A program made the translations under genes and the position numbers. From positions 1-64,000 of the forward strand of contig DAHUYL010000126.1 in assembly GCA_027315255.1 (NCBI GenBank): DNA of 64,000 bases, written 5' to 3'. Numbering within the stretch: the first letter of the stretch is position 1; each line of letters opens with the position of its first letter. This document shows positions 27,353 to 35,536 of this stretch, piece after piece. This stretch comes from Solirubrobacterales bacterium. GTDB taxonomy: Bacteria > Actinomycetota > Thermoleophilia > Solirubrobacterales > Solirubrobacteraceae. The notes under the pieces are model-generated. The model was not told where the DNA came from. It saw only the letters and a list, made by a program, of their open reading frames with translations, and made no database searches.

Positions 27353-28083
27353 GCGGTCTTGAGGGTCGCGGCGATCTGCGCCATCTGTGTCTCGAAGCCC
27401 ATCGCCTTGCTTGCCAGTTCGTAGCTCTGTTGAGTCGCCAACATCGCCGTGAGCTCCGTGTTGGCGTCGACGTTCGACTGCTCGAGCGCGCCCTGCTGGA
27501 CGGTCGCGCCCGTCGCCGGGCGGATCCCGCCGCTGGCGACCGAGGCGGTGAAGACGCCGTTGCCCGCCTGCACGAGCTGGTCGGGCGCGGGCACGGTGAC
27601 GAGCGAGAGCTTTCCGATCCGCGCGCTGCCGACGCTGACGACGCCGTCGGGTGCGATCTTGACCGCACCCGGGGAGGTGCCTTTCGGCAGCGTGATCCGT
27701 GGCTCGATCGGCATCCCGAGCGAGGTCGTCAGCTGCCCGGCTGCGTTCACCTGCAAGGTGCCGTTGCGGGTCAGCCCGATCGTACCGTCGGGCTGTCGCA
27801 CCTCGAGGTAGGCGTCGCCGATGATCGCGACGTCGAGCGGGTTGCCGGTCTGCTGAGTCGGGCCCTGAGCCTGGCTGTAGCCGATCGTCGTGGCTGCCGC
27901 GCCGGCGCCGACTCCGACCCTGGTGCCAGGGACGTTGTCGCTTCCGTAGAGCAGGTCGTGAAACCCGATCTCGGTCGCCTGATACCCCGGGGTGTCGGAG
28001 TTGGCGAGGTCGTTGGCGACGGCATCCAGCTGCGTCTGCTGCGCCTCCATGCCGGCTGCGGCTGCGTACAGGCCCTCGAGCAT
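27349..28083 (-). CDS. flgG: Flagellar rod/hook-basal body protein (FlgF/FlgG family)
   Basis: The 244-residue protein begins MLEGLYAAAAGMEAQQTQLDAVANDLANSDTPGYQATEIGFHDLL, the rod-protein signature. The central region has DVAIIGDAYLEV and LTRNGTLQV. The C-terminus ATVQQGALEQSNVDANTELTAMLATQQSYELASKAM is the conserved rod/hook ending. FlgF and FlgG are close paralogues and I assign this one to FlgG by length and the full ending. It is the second gene of the minus-strand operon, 16 bases after the upstream paralogue. Confidence 0.88.
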   Translation of the reverse strand: MLEGLYAAAAGMEAQQTQLDAVANDLANSDTPGYQATEIGFHDLLYGSDNVPGTRVGVGAGAAATTIGYSQAQGPTQQTGNPLDVAIIGDAYLEVRQPDGTIGLTRNGTLQVNAAGQLTTSLGMPIEPRITLPKGTSPGAVKIAPDGVVSVGSARIGKLSLVTVPAPDQLVQAGNGVFTASVASGGIRPATGATVQQGALEQSNVDANTELTAMLATQQSYELASKAMGFETQMAQIAATLKTA

Positions 28084-28099
28084 CAGCGGACTCCCCCGA

Positions 28100-28789
28100 T
28101 CACGCCTGCACCAGGCCGACGGTCGCGGCGCTCTCCTGCAGCGTCTGATTGATCGTCGCGATCGCCTGCTGGCCAGCCTGGTAGGCCTCGAACGCGCTCT
28201 GCATCTCGGCGACGGCGCGGGTGGGGTTGACGCCCGAGGCCTCGAGCTCGCCCTGGCGAACCTTGCCCGTGCCACGTCCAGCGACCGTGCCGACGAAGTT
28301 GTTGTTCCCGGCTACCTGGACGCGGGTCAGGTTGAAGACGCCGACCGCGGTGGCAGGGACGGTGTCCTGGGCGCCCACCTTGATCGGCGCGCCGGTCTGG
28401 CTCAGGACCTCGTCGCCGGATTGGTCGACCAGCAGGCCCTGCGCGTTCTTGGAGAACTGGCCGTTGCGCGTGTACTGGACGCCAGTCGGGGTCCTGACCC
28501 CGAAGAAGCCCTGGCCGGAGATCGCGAAGTCGAGCGGCCGTCCCGTGGACTGAAGCGCCGCCTGCCCGAGGTCGATGCCGGCGGGCGAGACGCTCACGCC
28601 GGTCTGGACCGTGCCGATCGGCTTGCCGGTCGCGGTATTCGCCAGCAGCAGCGAACCGAAGCTGTTCTGATCGGAGACGGCGGCCTTGAAGCCAGGGGTC
28701 GACGCGTTCGCGAGGTCATTGGCGAGCTGGTCCTCCTGCACCTGCTCCGCGAGCATGCCTGCGGCGGCGATGTTCAAGCCAAGGTCCAT
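28100..28789 (-). CDS. flgF: Flagellar rod protein (FlgF/FlgG family)
   Basis: The 229-residue paralogue of the next gene has LNIAAAGMLAEQVQEDQLANDLANASTPGFKA at the N-terminus and DFAISGQGFFGVRTPTGVQYTRNGQF in the middle. It ends RQGELEASGVNPTRAVAEMQSAFEAYQAGQQAI. It forms part of the rod. It is the first gene of the operon running flgF-flgG-flgN-flgK-flgL-fliW-csrA. GGGGGGAG lies directly before the ATG, while a sigma-28-like promoter predicts a transcript start only a few bases upstream of the ATG, so the site may not be fully transcribed. FlgF/FlgG naming is tentative. Confidence 0.88.
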   Translation of the reverse strand: MDLGLNIAAAGMLAEQVQEDQLANDLANASTPGFKAAVSDQNSFGSLLLANTATGKPIGTVQTGVSVSPAGIDLGQAALQSTGRPLDFAISGQGFFGVRTPTGVQYTRNGQFSKNAQGLLVDQSGDEVLSQTGAPIKVGAQDTVPATAVGVFNLTRVQVAGNNNFVGTVAGRGTGKVRQGELEASGVNPTRAVAEMQSAFEAYQAGQQAIATINQTLQESAATVGLVQA

Positions 28790-28798
28790 CTCCCCCCG

Positions 28799-28825
28799 TT
28801 CTCGACCGAGCGGCGTGATTCTTTA
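28799..28825 (-). promoter_or_regulatory. Predicted sigma-28 promoter of the flgF operon
   Basis: On the minus strand TAAA (28825-28822), 15 bases, then GTCGAGAA (28806-28799). The -10 differs from GCCGATAA at two of eight positions. The predicted start is within about 3 bases of the ATG at 28789. Confidence 0.5.
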
Positions 28826-28831
28826 ACGCAA

Positions 28832-29449
28832 ATGGAAGCGCTCGCCGTCGATGCCCAACTCCTGCGCGCCGTCCTCACGCCGGAGATCAACCTGACGGTC
28901 GGACGCGTGCTGGCGGCCCGCGTGGTCGAACTGACCGCCGGCGGTCGGGGGACGCTCAGCCTCGCGGGCGTGCTGCTCGACGCCGAGCTGCCGGCGGTGC
29001 TGCGACCCGGTCAGGAGATCCGCCTGCAGGTGCGCGAGGCGACGCCGCAGCGGATCGTGCTGTCGCTGCAGGAGGAGCCCGCCGCGGCCACGCCGCCGCC
29101 GCCGTTGGCGGCCGCGCCGCTGCCGGGTGGCGGCAGCGTGCGGGTCACCCAGCGCGATCAGGTGACCGAGCGCGACAGCGAGTCATCCCGCCGGCGCAGC
29201 GGCGGCGAGTCCACGGGCGTCCACATGCTCGCGCTCACCTATGAGGCGCCCCGGCTGGGCGCCGTCGACATGCAGTTCGCGCTGCATCCGTCCTCGCTGC
29301 AACTCGGTCTGGCGCTCGCCGCCGGCCTCCCCCACGAGCTTGCGCAGGATGCCGCCGGCCAGCTGGAGGAGGCACTCACGGAGGCGGTCGGGCGGCCGGT
29401 CACGGTGACGATCAAGCCTCGTTACGACCCGCTCGACGTGTATGCCTGA
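28832..29449 (+). CDS. FliK-like hook-length-control domain protein (YlqG-like)
   Basis: The 205-residue product has an N-terminal segment with the pattern LTVGRVLAARVVELTAGGRGTLSLAGVLLDAELPAVLRPGQEIRLQV, as in FliK-type proteins. A proline/serine linker follows (about residues 90-130). The C-terminus (LGAVDMQFALHPSSLQLGLALAAG... VTVTIKPRYDPLDVYA) resembles a reduced flagellar hook domain. Its stop overlaps the start of a free-standing FlhB C-terminal homologue. The same pairing is known in Bacillus as YlqG/YlqH. A full-length fliK is separate at 46739, so this is a second, smaller protein of unknown role. No ribosome site is seen before its ATG. Confidence 0.65.
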   Translation: MEALAVDAQLLRAVLTPEINLTVGRVLAARVVELTAGGRGTLSLAGVLLDAELPAVLRPGQEIRLQVREATPQRIVLSLQEEPAAATPPPPLAAAPLPGGGSVRVTQRDQVTERDSESSRRRSGGESTGVHMLALTYEAPRLGAVDMQFALHPSSLQLGLALAAGLPHELAQDAAGQLEEALTEAVGRPVTVTIKPRYDPLDVYA

Positions 29450-29744
29450 GCAGCCGCCGTCACCGCCGGAGAAGGACCCGCCGCGCCTCGTCGCGACGGC
29501 CCTGCACTACGAGCCGGGCGATCGCGCGCCCCAGATCACTGCCACCGGCCGCGGCCATCTCGCCGCGCGGATCATCGCCGCCGCGCGCGAGGCCGGCGTG
29601 CCCGTGCGTTCGGATCCGGCGCTGGCGCGGGCACTGGCCGCGCTCGACCTCGGTGACGAGGTTCCCGAGGCGCTCTACCGCGCTGTCGCCGAGACGCTCG
29701 CCTGGGCATACCGGCTCGACGCCAAGCGACTCAAGGGCGTGTGA
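29442..29744 (+). CDS. Free-standing FlhB C-terminal-domain protein (YlqH-like)
   Basis: The 100-residue protein matches the cytoplasmic tail of FlhB/YscU: LVATALHYEPGDRAPQITATGRGHLAARIIAAAREAGVPVRSDPALARALAALDLGDEVPEALYRAVAETLAWAYRL. The pattern A-K-G..A..I...A....VP....P.LAR.L......IP..LY.AVAE.LA is clear. The autocleavage NPTH of true FlhB is absent, as is the membrane part. In FlhB the tail switches export specificity with FliK, so a protein with this tail next to a FliK-like protein suggests an accessory switch. It overlaps the preceding gene by 8 bases. Confidence 0.85.
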   Translation: MPEQPPSPPEKDPPRLVATALHYEPGDRAPQITATGRGHLAARIIAAAREAGVPVRSDPALARALAALDLGDEVPEALYRAVAETLAWAYRLDAKRLKGV

Positions 29745-29929
29745 GCAGGCTGGTGCGAGCAGGCTGGTGCAGGCCGCCTCCGTCGAGCCTCGCGGACCGC
29801 CTTCCGATCGGACGGCTGAAGCTGACGTTCCGCGGACTCAGACGTGGTCGTTACCGCCTGACCCTGCTGGAGCTGCGCGCGAACCGTGCGCCGCTCGTGA
29901 TCGGCCACACCACGCTGGTGGTCAGCTGA
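29741..29929 (+). CDS. Possible small basic protein or gene remnant
   Basis: A 62-codon frame starts at a GTG that overlaps the previous stop (GTGA). Its C-terminal half (RLKLTFRGLRRGRYRLTLLELRANRAP) looks like the last beta strands of a secreted domain. It has no signal peptide or partner, and it may be a fragment or not translated at all. Confidence 0.25.
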   Translation: MSRLVRAGWCRPPPSSLADRLPIGRLKLTFRGLRRGRYRLTLLELRANRAPLVIGHTTLVVS

Positions 29930-29984
29930 GGGATCCGAGGAGGAAGCGCACCGGCGGCGCCGGCGGACCTGAGCGTTCGTCGAC

Positions 29985-30004
29985 GCGCGCCGGGTCCGGC
30001 GCGC
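29985..30004 (-). terminator. Hairpin after the sigma factor gene
   Basis: GCGCGCCGG / CCGGCGCGC with a 2-base GT at the turn lies 5 bases past the sigma gene stop on the minus strand. There is no U-tract. Confidence 0.5.
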
Positions 30005-30008
30005 CCCG

Positions 30009-30815
30009 CTACGCGACTTCGGTGAACAGCACCTCGTCGGCGGCCAGCAGTTCGCGCAGGCGACGGCGCAGCTGGCCGTGGATCTGGCAGATGCGGCTCT
30101 CGGTCACGCCGAGCGCCTCGCCGATCTCGCGCAGTGTGAGGTTGTGCAGGTACAGCAGCACCGCGACCTGACGCTCGCGCTCGGGCAGCCGCTCGAACGC
30201 GGCGCGGAAGCGCTCCTTGGCGTGGTCGCGCACGGCGCGGCTCTCTGGATCGGCGTCGACGTCGGTCGAGCTGAGCGTGTCGATCCGCTCGATCGTGGTG
30301 TCGTCGTCACCGAGCACGAGCACGTTCAGCGAGCCGACCTCGGCACGCTGGATGTCGCCGAGACGGCGGTCGAGATCGTCGGTCGAGAGGCCGACGGCGT
30401 CGGACAGCTCCGCCCGCGTCGGGGCCCGCCCGTAGAGCGCGATGAACCGCTCACGCGCGCGGGAGATGTCACGTTCCCAGCGCCGCAGCGAGCGGGGTGC
30501 CCAGTCGTTGCGGCGCAACTCGTCGAGCACGGCGCCGTGGATCCGGGTCCAGGCGAACTGCTCGAGCGTCGCGCCCCGTTCCGGGTCGTAGCGGTCGATC
30601 GAGCGCATCAGGGCTTCGAGCCCGCACGAGATGAAGTCCTCCACCTCGCACCGGGCCGGGATCTCGCGCACCTTCCGGTAGACGATGTACTTCACCATCG
30701 GGGCGAGCGTGAGAACGAGCCGGTCGCGTACCCGCGGGTCGCCGGACTCCCGGTAGTCCTCCCACAGCTTTTGAACGGACTCGCTCGATGCCCGTTCAGA
30801 CTTGACTCGCGTCAC
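30009..30815 (-). CDS. fliA: Flagellar sigma factor (FliA/SigD/WhiG type)
   Basis: The 268-residue sigma-70-family protein has region 2 (LVLTLAPMVKYIVYRKV, VEDFISCGLEALMRSIDRYDPERGATLEQFAWTRIHGAVLDELR, the RpoD-like core and -10 contacts), region 3 (RFIALYGRAPTRAELSDAVGLS) and region 4 (LPERERQVAVLLYLHNLTLREIGEALGVTESRICQIHGQL). The R-I-x-G-A-x-L-D-E-L-R motif is typical of sigma-28. It starts at GTG 30815 with GAGGAGA upstream. Its own promoter region contains an exact GCCGATAA, so it may be autoregulated. Many motility promoters in the window fit it. No anti-sigma FlgM was recognised. Confidence 0.93.
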   Translation of the reverse strand: MTRVKSERASSESVQKLWEDYRESGDPRVRDRLVLTLAPMVKYIVYRKVREIPARCEVEDFISCGLEALMRSIDRYDPERGATLEQFAWTRIHGAVLDELRRNDWAPRSLRRWERDISRARERFIALYGRAPTRAELSDAVGLSTDDLDRRLGDIQRAEVGSLNVLVLGDDDTTIERIDTLSSTDVDADPESRAVRDHAKERFRAAFERLPERERQVAVLLYLHNLTLREIGEALGVTESRICQIHGQLRRRLRELLAADEVLFTEVA

Positions 30816-30859
30816 TTAGGTCTCCTCACACCACATGCACATTGGAGCTGACCGAACCC

Positions 30860-30886
30860 TTATCGGCGGAGCCAGCGTTCACCTGA
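30860..30886 (-). promoter_or_regulatory. Predicted sigma-28 promoter of its own gene
   Basis: On the minus strand TCAG (30886-30883), 15 bases, then GCCGATAA (30867-30860), identical to the classical -10 element. The expected leader of about 38 bases includes the GAGGAGA ribosome site. Confidence 0.6.
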
Positions 30887-30972
30887 ACCTGACCATCCGT
30901 CCAAATCGGGTGCAACGGGTCGTTTAGGGTCCTGGACGGACGATCTATGTCGGTCTCGCACGAGCGCGCTGC

Positions 30973-31001
30973 TAAACCCTCCGCGCGATCCTGCCGACTA
31001 A
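30973..31001 (+). promoter_or_regulatory. Possible sigma-28 promoter of the glycosyltransferase gene
   Basis: TAAA (30973-30976), 16 bases, then GCCGACTAA (30993-31001), which has an extra C relative to GCCGATAA. This is a weaker match than the others. Confidence 0.35.
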
Positions 31002-31050
31002 GGGTCTGCTCCCTCGTTCCCGAAGGCTGCCCGCCTCCCGGAGGTTCCGC

Positions 31051-33546
31051 ATGGCGCTTCGAATCACCGCCTCATCCCTACCCGCGGCCGAACCCGACGG
31101 CGCCTCGACCCCTGGGCTCGACGCCGATGCCGCCGCTGCGGCGAGGATCGCCGCCACCGGCGCGGCCGCGCTGCGGTCGGGCGACGACGCCACCTACCTC
31201 CGCCAGTTCGAATTGGCCGCCGAGATCGACGACGACAGTCGCCGCTACCAGGCGCGGCGGGCGCTCGTCGAGCATGCGCTGGCGGCGTGTCAGCAAGCGC
31301 CGCGCGCGCGCGTGACCGAGATCCTGGTCGCGCTCGCCTCGGCCGCGATCCGTGCGCTCGAGGCCACTCCGGCCGAGCCGCTGCTGCTCAACTACGCCGG
31401 CGTCGCCCTGTACGAGCTGTGGGCACTCGAGGCAGCCCAGGCGCTGTTCAAGGCGGCGGGCCGGCTCGACCCGGCCGTTCCGCATCTGAGCCGCAACCTG
31501 TCCGAGTGCGCCAAGCGCAAGCGCGCGAACGGGCGCCCGCGGCGTCCGCTGCACGCCGCGCTGCCCGAGCTCGCCCGGCGCGCGCGCTCGGTGGCCACGA
31601 GGGCACGCCCGGCAGAGGGTCTGAAGATCAGCCTGTGCATGATCGTTCGTGACGAGGAGGAGATGCTGCCGCGCTGCCTCGAGGCGGTCGCCCCCGCCGT
31701 CGACGAGATCGTGATCGTCGACACCGGCTCGCAGGACCGCACGATCGAGATCGCGCGCTCGTTCGGCGCCCGCGTGATCGAGCGCGAGTGGACGGGGTCG
31801 TTCTCCGACGCGCGCAACGTCTCGTTCGATCAGGCGACCGGCGACTGGCTGCTTTACCTCGACGCCGACGAGGTGCTCGTCTCCGCCGACATCGAGCGGC
31901 TGCGCGCGCTCAGCGGTCACACCTGGCGAGAGGCGTTCTACTTCGTCGAGACCAACTTCACCGGCACCGAGGACAGCGGCGGCGCGCTCACCCACAGCGC
32001 GTTGCGGATGTTCCGCAACCGCCCGAGCTACCGCTTCTCGGGCAGGCTGCACGAGCAGATCGCCCAGCATCTGCCGGCATACGTCCCGGAGCGCCTGCAT
32101 CAGACGGGCGTCCGAATCGAGCACTACGGCTATCTCGGGGCGGTCCGCGACGCGAAGGAGAAGTCGCGCCGCAACATCGAGCTGCTGAAGGCGCAGATGG
32201 CGGAGAGCCCGCCGACGCCGTTCCTGCACTTCAACCTGGGCTCCGAGCATTTCGCCGCGGGCAACCCGGTCGCCGCGCTGGCCGAGTACGAGCAGGCGTG
32301 GCGGATGATCCTGGCGGAGCCCGGCGAGCGCTACGAGTTCACGCCGTCGCTCGTCTCGCGAATGGTCAAGGCGCTGCGCGCCTGCGGCCGCAACCAGGAC
32401 GCGTTTGCGCGCGCGGCCGAAGGACTCCAGCGCTTCCCCGGGTTCACGGACCTGGTCTACGAGCAGGGTGCGGCATGCCTGGCACTCGGCCTCGACGCCG
32501 ACGCCACGGCGCACTTCGAGCGCTGCATCGCGATGGGCGATGCCCCCGCCGGCTACACCGCGCTGGTCGGCTGCGGCACGTATCTGCCGAGGATCACGCT
32601 GGCCGAGATGCACCTGCGCACCGGCGAGGTCGAGCAGGCGCTCGAGCTGCTCGCCTGGTGCGTCGAGCATCACCCCGGGTTCGCAGGCGTGATTCACCCG
32701 TACGCCTCGGCATTGCTGCGCTCGCGCCGCCCGCCGGCCGAGGTGATCGCCGAGATCGAAGCGCGGGTCCCGAAGATGAGCCCGACCGTCTGCTTCATGC
32801 TGGGGGCCGCGCTGTTCGAGTCCGGAGCTGCCGCCGAGGCCGAGGCTCAGTTCCGCTCGGTGGTGGAGCGCCAGCCGAACAGCGGCCCGGCGCGCGTCGC
32901 ATTGGCCGAGACGCTGCTCTACCAGCGACGCTACGGCGAGGGGGCCGACATCGCCGCCGCGCTCGCCGAGGACAGCCCGCTGGTGGCGATGGCGGCGCGC
33001 AGCGAGCTGTTCGGGCGCCTCGCGGGAGGCGAGCTCGATGTCGTCCCGGCGGTGCTCGAGCGGGCCGCACGCGGCGGCCTCGACGCGGCGGAGCGCTCGC
33101 TGTTCGCCAGCTGGCATCAGCGCCTGCGCAATCCGAACGTCGCGCCCGGCACGCAGGTCGCGATTCCCGCAGGCGCGCGCGAGCCGCTCGCGACGATGCT
33201 CGAGGCCGCTCTGCGGGTGCAGGACTTCGAGACCTTCGAGTCGCTGCACGGGCTGCTCGCCGACAGCGACGTCCCCCTCCGCGATCGCCGTGAGCTGCTC
33301 GCCCAGATCTACCTGCGGCGCGGCTACCTGAAGTCGGCGGCGCGCGAATGGATGGCGGTCTGCGATGAGGTGCCCGACCTCTCGGCCCTGATCGGACTCG
33401 GGCGCATCGCCCGCGCCCGCGGGTTGCACGATGCCGCCGCCACGTTCGCGCGCGAGGCGCTCGCGATAGACCCGCGCAACGCGGTCGCGCAGGCACTGCT
33501 GGCCGGGCCGCCAGCGGCTGCCGCACCTCAGCCGCTGGCGGCATAA
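31051..33546 (+). CDS. TPR-containing family 2 glycosyltransferase
   Basis: The 831-residue protein has an N-terminal helical repeat region (about 20-150). A GT2 domain from about 193 (KISLCMIVRDEEEMLPRCLEAVAPAVDEIVIVDTGSQD) includes the DAD metal site at 271-273 and FSGRLHEQI. A long C-terminal TPR array (about 390-820) follows. This layout fits transferases that modify proteins rather than lipids. It lies between the flagellar sigma factor and flaG-fliD, so flagellin or cap glycosylation is the natural guess; donor and acceptor are unknown. GGAGG precedes the ATG. The gene ends inside a strong hairpin. Confidence 0.82.
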   Translation: MALRITASSLPAAEPDGASTPGLDADAAAAARIAATGAAALRSGDDATYLRQFELAAEIDDDSRRYQARRALVEHALAACQQAPRARVTEILVALASAAIRALEATPAEPLLLNYAGVALYELWALEAAQALFKAAGRLDPAVPHLSRNLSECAKRKRANGRPRRPLHAALPELARRARSVATRARPAEGLKISLCMIVRDEEEMLPRCLEAVAPAVDEIVIVDTGSQDRTIEIARSFGARVIEREWTGSFSDARNVSFDQATGDWLLYLDADEVLVSADIERLRALSGHTWREAFYFVETNFTGTEDSGGALTHSALRMFRNRPSYRFSGRLHEQIAQHLPAYVPERLHQTGVRIEHYGYLGAVRDAKEKSRRNIELLKAQMAESPPTPFLHFNLGSEHFAAGNPVAALAEYEQAWRMILAEPGERYEFTPSLVSRMVKALRACGRNQDAFARAAEGLQRFPGFTDLVYEQGAACLALGLDADATAHFERCIAMGDAPAGYTALVGCGTYLPRITLAEMHLRTGEVEQALELLAWCVEHHPGFAGVIHPYASALLRSRRPPAEVIAEIEARVPKMSPTVCFMLGAALFESGAAAEAEAQFRSVVERQPNSGPARVALAETLLYQRRYGEGADIAAALAEDSPLVAMAARSELFGRLAGGELDVVPAVLERAARGGLDAAERSLFASWHQRLRNPNVAPGTQVAIPAGAREPLATMLEAALRVQDFETFESLHGLLADSDVPLRDRRELLAQIYLRRGYLKSAAREWMAVCDEVPDLSALIGLGRIARARGLHDAAATFAREALAIDPRNAVAQALLAGPPAAAAPQPLAA

Positions 33547-33560
33547 CGGCCGCCAGCGGC
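33531..33560 (+). terminator. Hairpin spanning the glycosyltransferase stop codon
   Basis: GCCGCTGGCGGC / GCCGCCAGCGGC forms a perfect 12-bp stem with loop ATAACG. The TAA stop lies in the loop. Confidence 0.6.
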
Positions 33561-33619
33561 CCGATCTCCGTAGTAAGAACGGTCGAGGACTGCGGACTGG
33601 ACGCCGACTGGACGCCCGC

Positions 33620-33646
33620 TCAAGTTCGAGCCCGCGGGAGCGATTA
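33620..33646 (+). promoter_or_regulatory. Predicted sigma-28 promoter of flaG
   Basis: TCAA (33620-33623, within CTCAAG), 15 bases, then AGCGATTA (33639-33646), which keeps the CGAT core. The predicted start is about 33653, at the ATG (33654). Confidence 0.5.
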
Positions 33647-33653
33647 CTGGGGC

Positions 33654-33998
33654 ATGAGCTTCGACAGCATCGGCGCGGTGAGCCCCGCCCAAGGCACGGG
33701 ACCGACGGGATCAATCAAGCGCCAGCAGACGCAGGCGCCGACCGAGGCGGTCCAGGCCGGCGACGAGGCCGTGGAGGTCGAGACGATGCCGTTCGGACCC
33801 CCGCCCGACGTGAGGAGCGCGTTCGCGGTCGCCTCCGATGCCTATGACCGGCTGCAGGCGAGTGGCCGCCAGGTGCGGTTCGGCGTCGACGCGTCCACCG
33901 GCCGGTTGACGGCCGGGTTGCACGATCTGGAGGGCAACCAACTGACGGCGCTGACGCCCAGCCAGGTGCTCGCGATCGCCGGCGGCGAGCCCGTCTGA
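33654..33998 (+). CDS. flaG: FlaG-family flagellar protein
   Basis: The 114-residue product has a disordered first half and a C-terminal FlaG domain (about 55-114): FAVASDAYDRLQASGRQVRFGVDASTGRLTAGLHDLEGNQLTALTPSQVLAIA. This matches the family pattern of a helix, then F.VD...GR...V.D..G......P..VL. FlaG affects filament length and sits just before fliD in many genomes, as here. No ribosome site is visible and the promoter predicts a leaderless start. Confidence 0.8.
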   Translation: MSFDSIGAVSPAQGTGPTGSIKRQQTQAPTEAVQAGDEAVEVETMPFGPPPDVRSAFAVASDAYDRLQASGRQVRFGVDASTGRLTAGLHDLEGNQLTALTPSQVLAIAGGEPV

Positions 33999-34014
33999 CA
34001 GGCAGGTACGAGCG

Positions 34015-35457
34015 ATGTCAGTCACAGGCGGCTCCCTCACCAGCTCCGGCGGGCTGCTCCAGATCCCGGGACTCGCGTCCGGGCTCAACACCAACGCGAT
34101 CATCCAGGCCGAGCTCGCCGTCCAGGAGCAGCCGATCCAGAACATGCAGTACGAGATCCAGGGGATGCAGACGCAGAACACCCAGCTGACCTCGATCCAG
34201 ACCGCCCTGCAGACCGTCCTGACCGACGTGCAGGGGCTCGAGGACCCGGTCATGTTCGCTCCCAGCCAGACGATCTCCTCGAGTAATCCGAGCCTCGTGA
34301 GCGCGGTCTCGAGCGGCTCGGGGACGGCTCCGATCGGCTCCTCGACGCTGTACGTGACTCAGCTCGCCGCCGCCGCGCAGCGGACCTTCACCTTCGCCAG
34401 CCCCAGCTCGACCGACACGATCACGATCGACGGCGCCTCGATCACGCTGGCCGCCGGCTCGACCGTCAGCGAGCTCGCGCAGGCGATCAACAGCGACTCG
34501 GGCCTCGACGTCTACGCGGCGACGACGATCTCGGGCCAGATCGTGCTGTCGGACCGCAGCACCGGATATCAGAGCGGCAGCTACATCCAGGTGTCGGACG
34601 GGACCGGAGCGCTGGTCGAGGACGGCGCGCTTGCGAACGCCGGGCAGAACGCGACGTTCACGCTCAACGGCGTCGCCGGCTCCTCCGCGACCGACACGCT
34701 CGCGAACGTGCTCGCCGGTGGGACGCTGACCCTGAACGGGGTGACCGGGACGAACACACCGGTGACGATCACTGCGCAGCCGCCAGCCGCGAGCGCGTCC
34801 TCGATCGCGGGGAGCGTGCAGCAGTTCGTGTCGGACTACAACAGCGCGATCCAGCAGATCGAGTCGGCGATCAACACCGCCCCGCAATCCGAGACGCAAT
34901 CGTCGAGCTACAACCCCAACGACGGGTCGCTGTTCGGCGACGTCGAGCTCGAGAGCTTCATCGGCGACATGCGCGACGCGATGGTCCAGCCGGGCAGCGG
35001 ACTGCCGACCGGCATGGCCGCGATGTCCGACATCGGCGTGACGACCGGCAGCTCGTCGGGCTCGATCAACCAGTCGGCGGTCAACGGCATCCTGACGCTC
35101 AACACCGGGACGCTCCAGAGCGCGATCGCCTCGAACCCGAGCGGCGTCCAGGCCGTGCTCCAGTCGTGGGCCACGAACCTCAGCTCGATGCTCGAGACCG
35201 AGGCGGGTCCCGGCGGCAACCTGCAGACCCGGATCGACGGCAACGGCACCGAGATCACCGACCTGCAGAACCAGTACGCCCAGATGCAGGCGCTGTACGC
35301 GGCCCGCCAGACGGCGATGCAACAGCAGTGGGCGCACGTCGAGGGCGTGCTTTCGCAATTGCACAGCCAGAGCTCGTCGCTGACCAGCTTCGCCAGCGCG
35401 GCGACCACGTCGTCCTCCTCGTCCTCGACGTCGTCGTCGTCCTCGTCCGGCGGCTAG
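34015..35457 (+). CDS. fliD: Filament cap protein FliD
   Basis: The 480-residue protein has the HAP2 N-terminus (LLQIPGLASGLNTNAIIQAELAVQEQPIQNMQYEIQ) and the DTITIDGASITLAAGSTVSELAQAIN and ATFTLNGVAG domains. The C-terminal domain ends in a coiled coil (ITDLQNQYAQMQALYAARQTAMQQQWAHVEGVLSQLHSQ) and a serine-only tail. It caps the filament and folds flagellin as it exits. It follows flaG by 16 bases and precedes fliS and fliT, the conserved late-gene block. Confidence 0.95.
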   Translation: MSVTGGSLTSSGGLLQIPGLASGLNTNAIIQAELAVQEQPIQNMQYEIQGMQTQNTQLTSIQTALQTVLTDVQGLEDPVMFAPSQTISSSNPSLVSAVSSGSGTAPIGSSTLYVTQLAAAAQRTFTFASPSSTDTITIDGASITLAAGSTVSELAQAINSDSGLDVYAATTISGQIVLSDRSTGYQSGSYIQVSDGTGALVEDGALANAGQNATFTLNGVAGSSATDTLANVLAGGTLTLNGVTGTNTPVTITAQPPAASASSIAGSVQQFVSDYNSAIQQIESAINTAPQSETQSSSYNPNDGSLFGDVELESFIGDMRDAMVQPGSGLPTGMAAMSDIGVTTGSSSGSINQSAVNGILTLNTGTLQSAIASNPSGVQAVLQSWATNLSSMLETEAGPGGNLQTRIDGNGTEITDLQNQYAQMQALYAARQTAMQQQWAHVEGVLSQLHSQSSSLTSFASAATTSSSSSSTSSSSSSGG

Positions 35458-35536
35458 CCGCGGCCGGCAACCGATCTCGAAGCACGATTCGCGCTCAACC
35501 CGGATCCCGACCCGCCGACTACAGGAAGGAGACCGC

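Noticed and set aside
27349-28789. Possible flagellin gene among the axial proteins
   Set aside because: The axial-family genes present match rod, hook or junction proteins by ends and context; none has the long flagellin N- and C-terminal domains.
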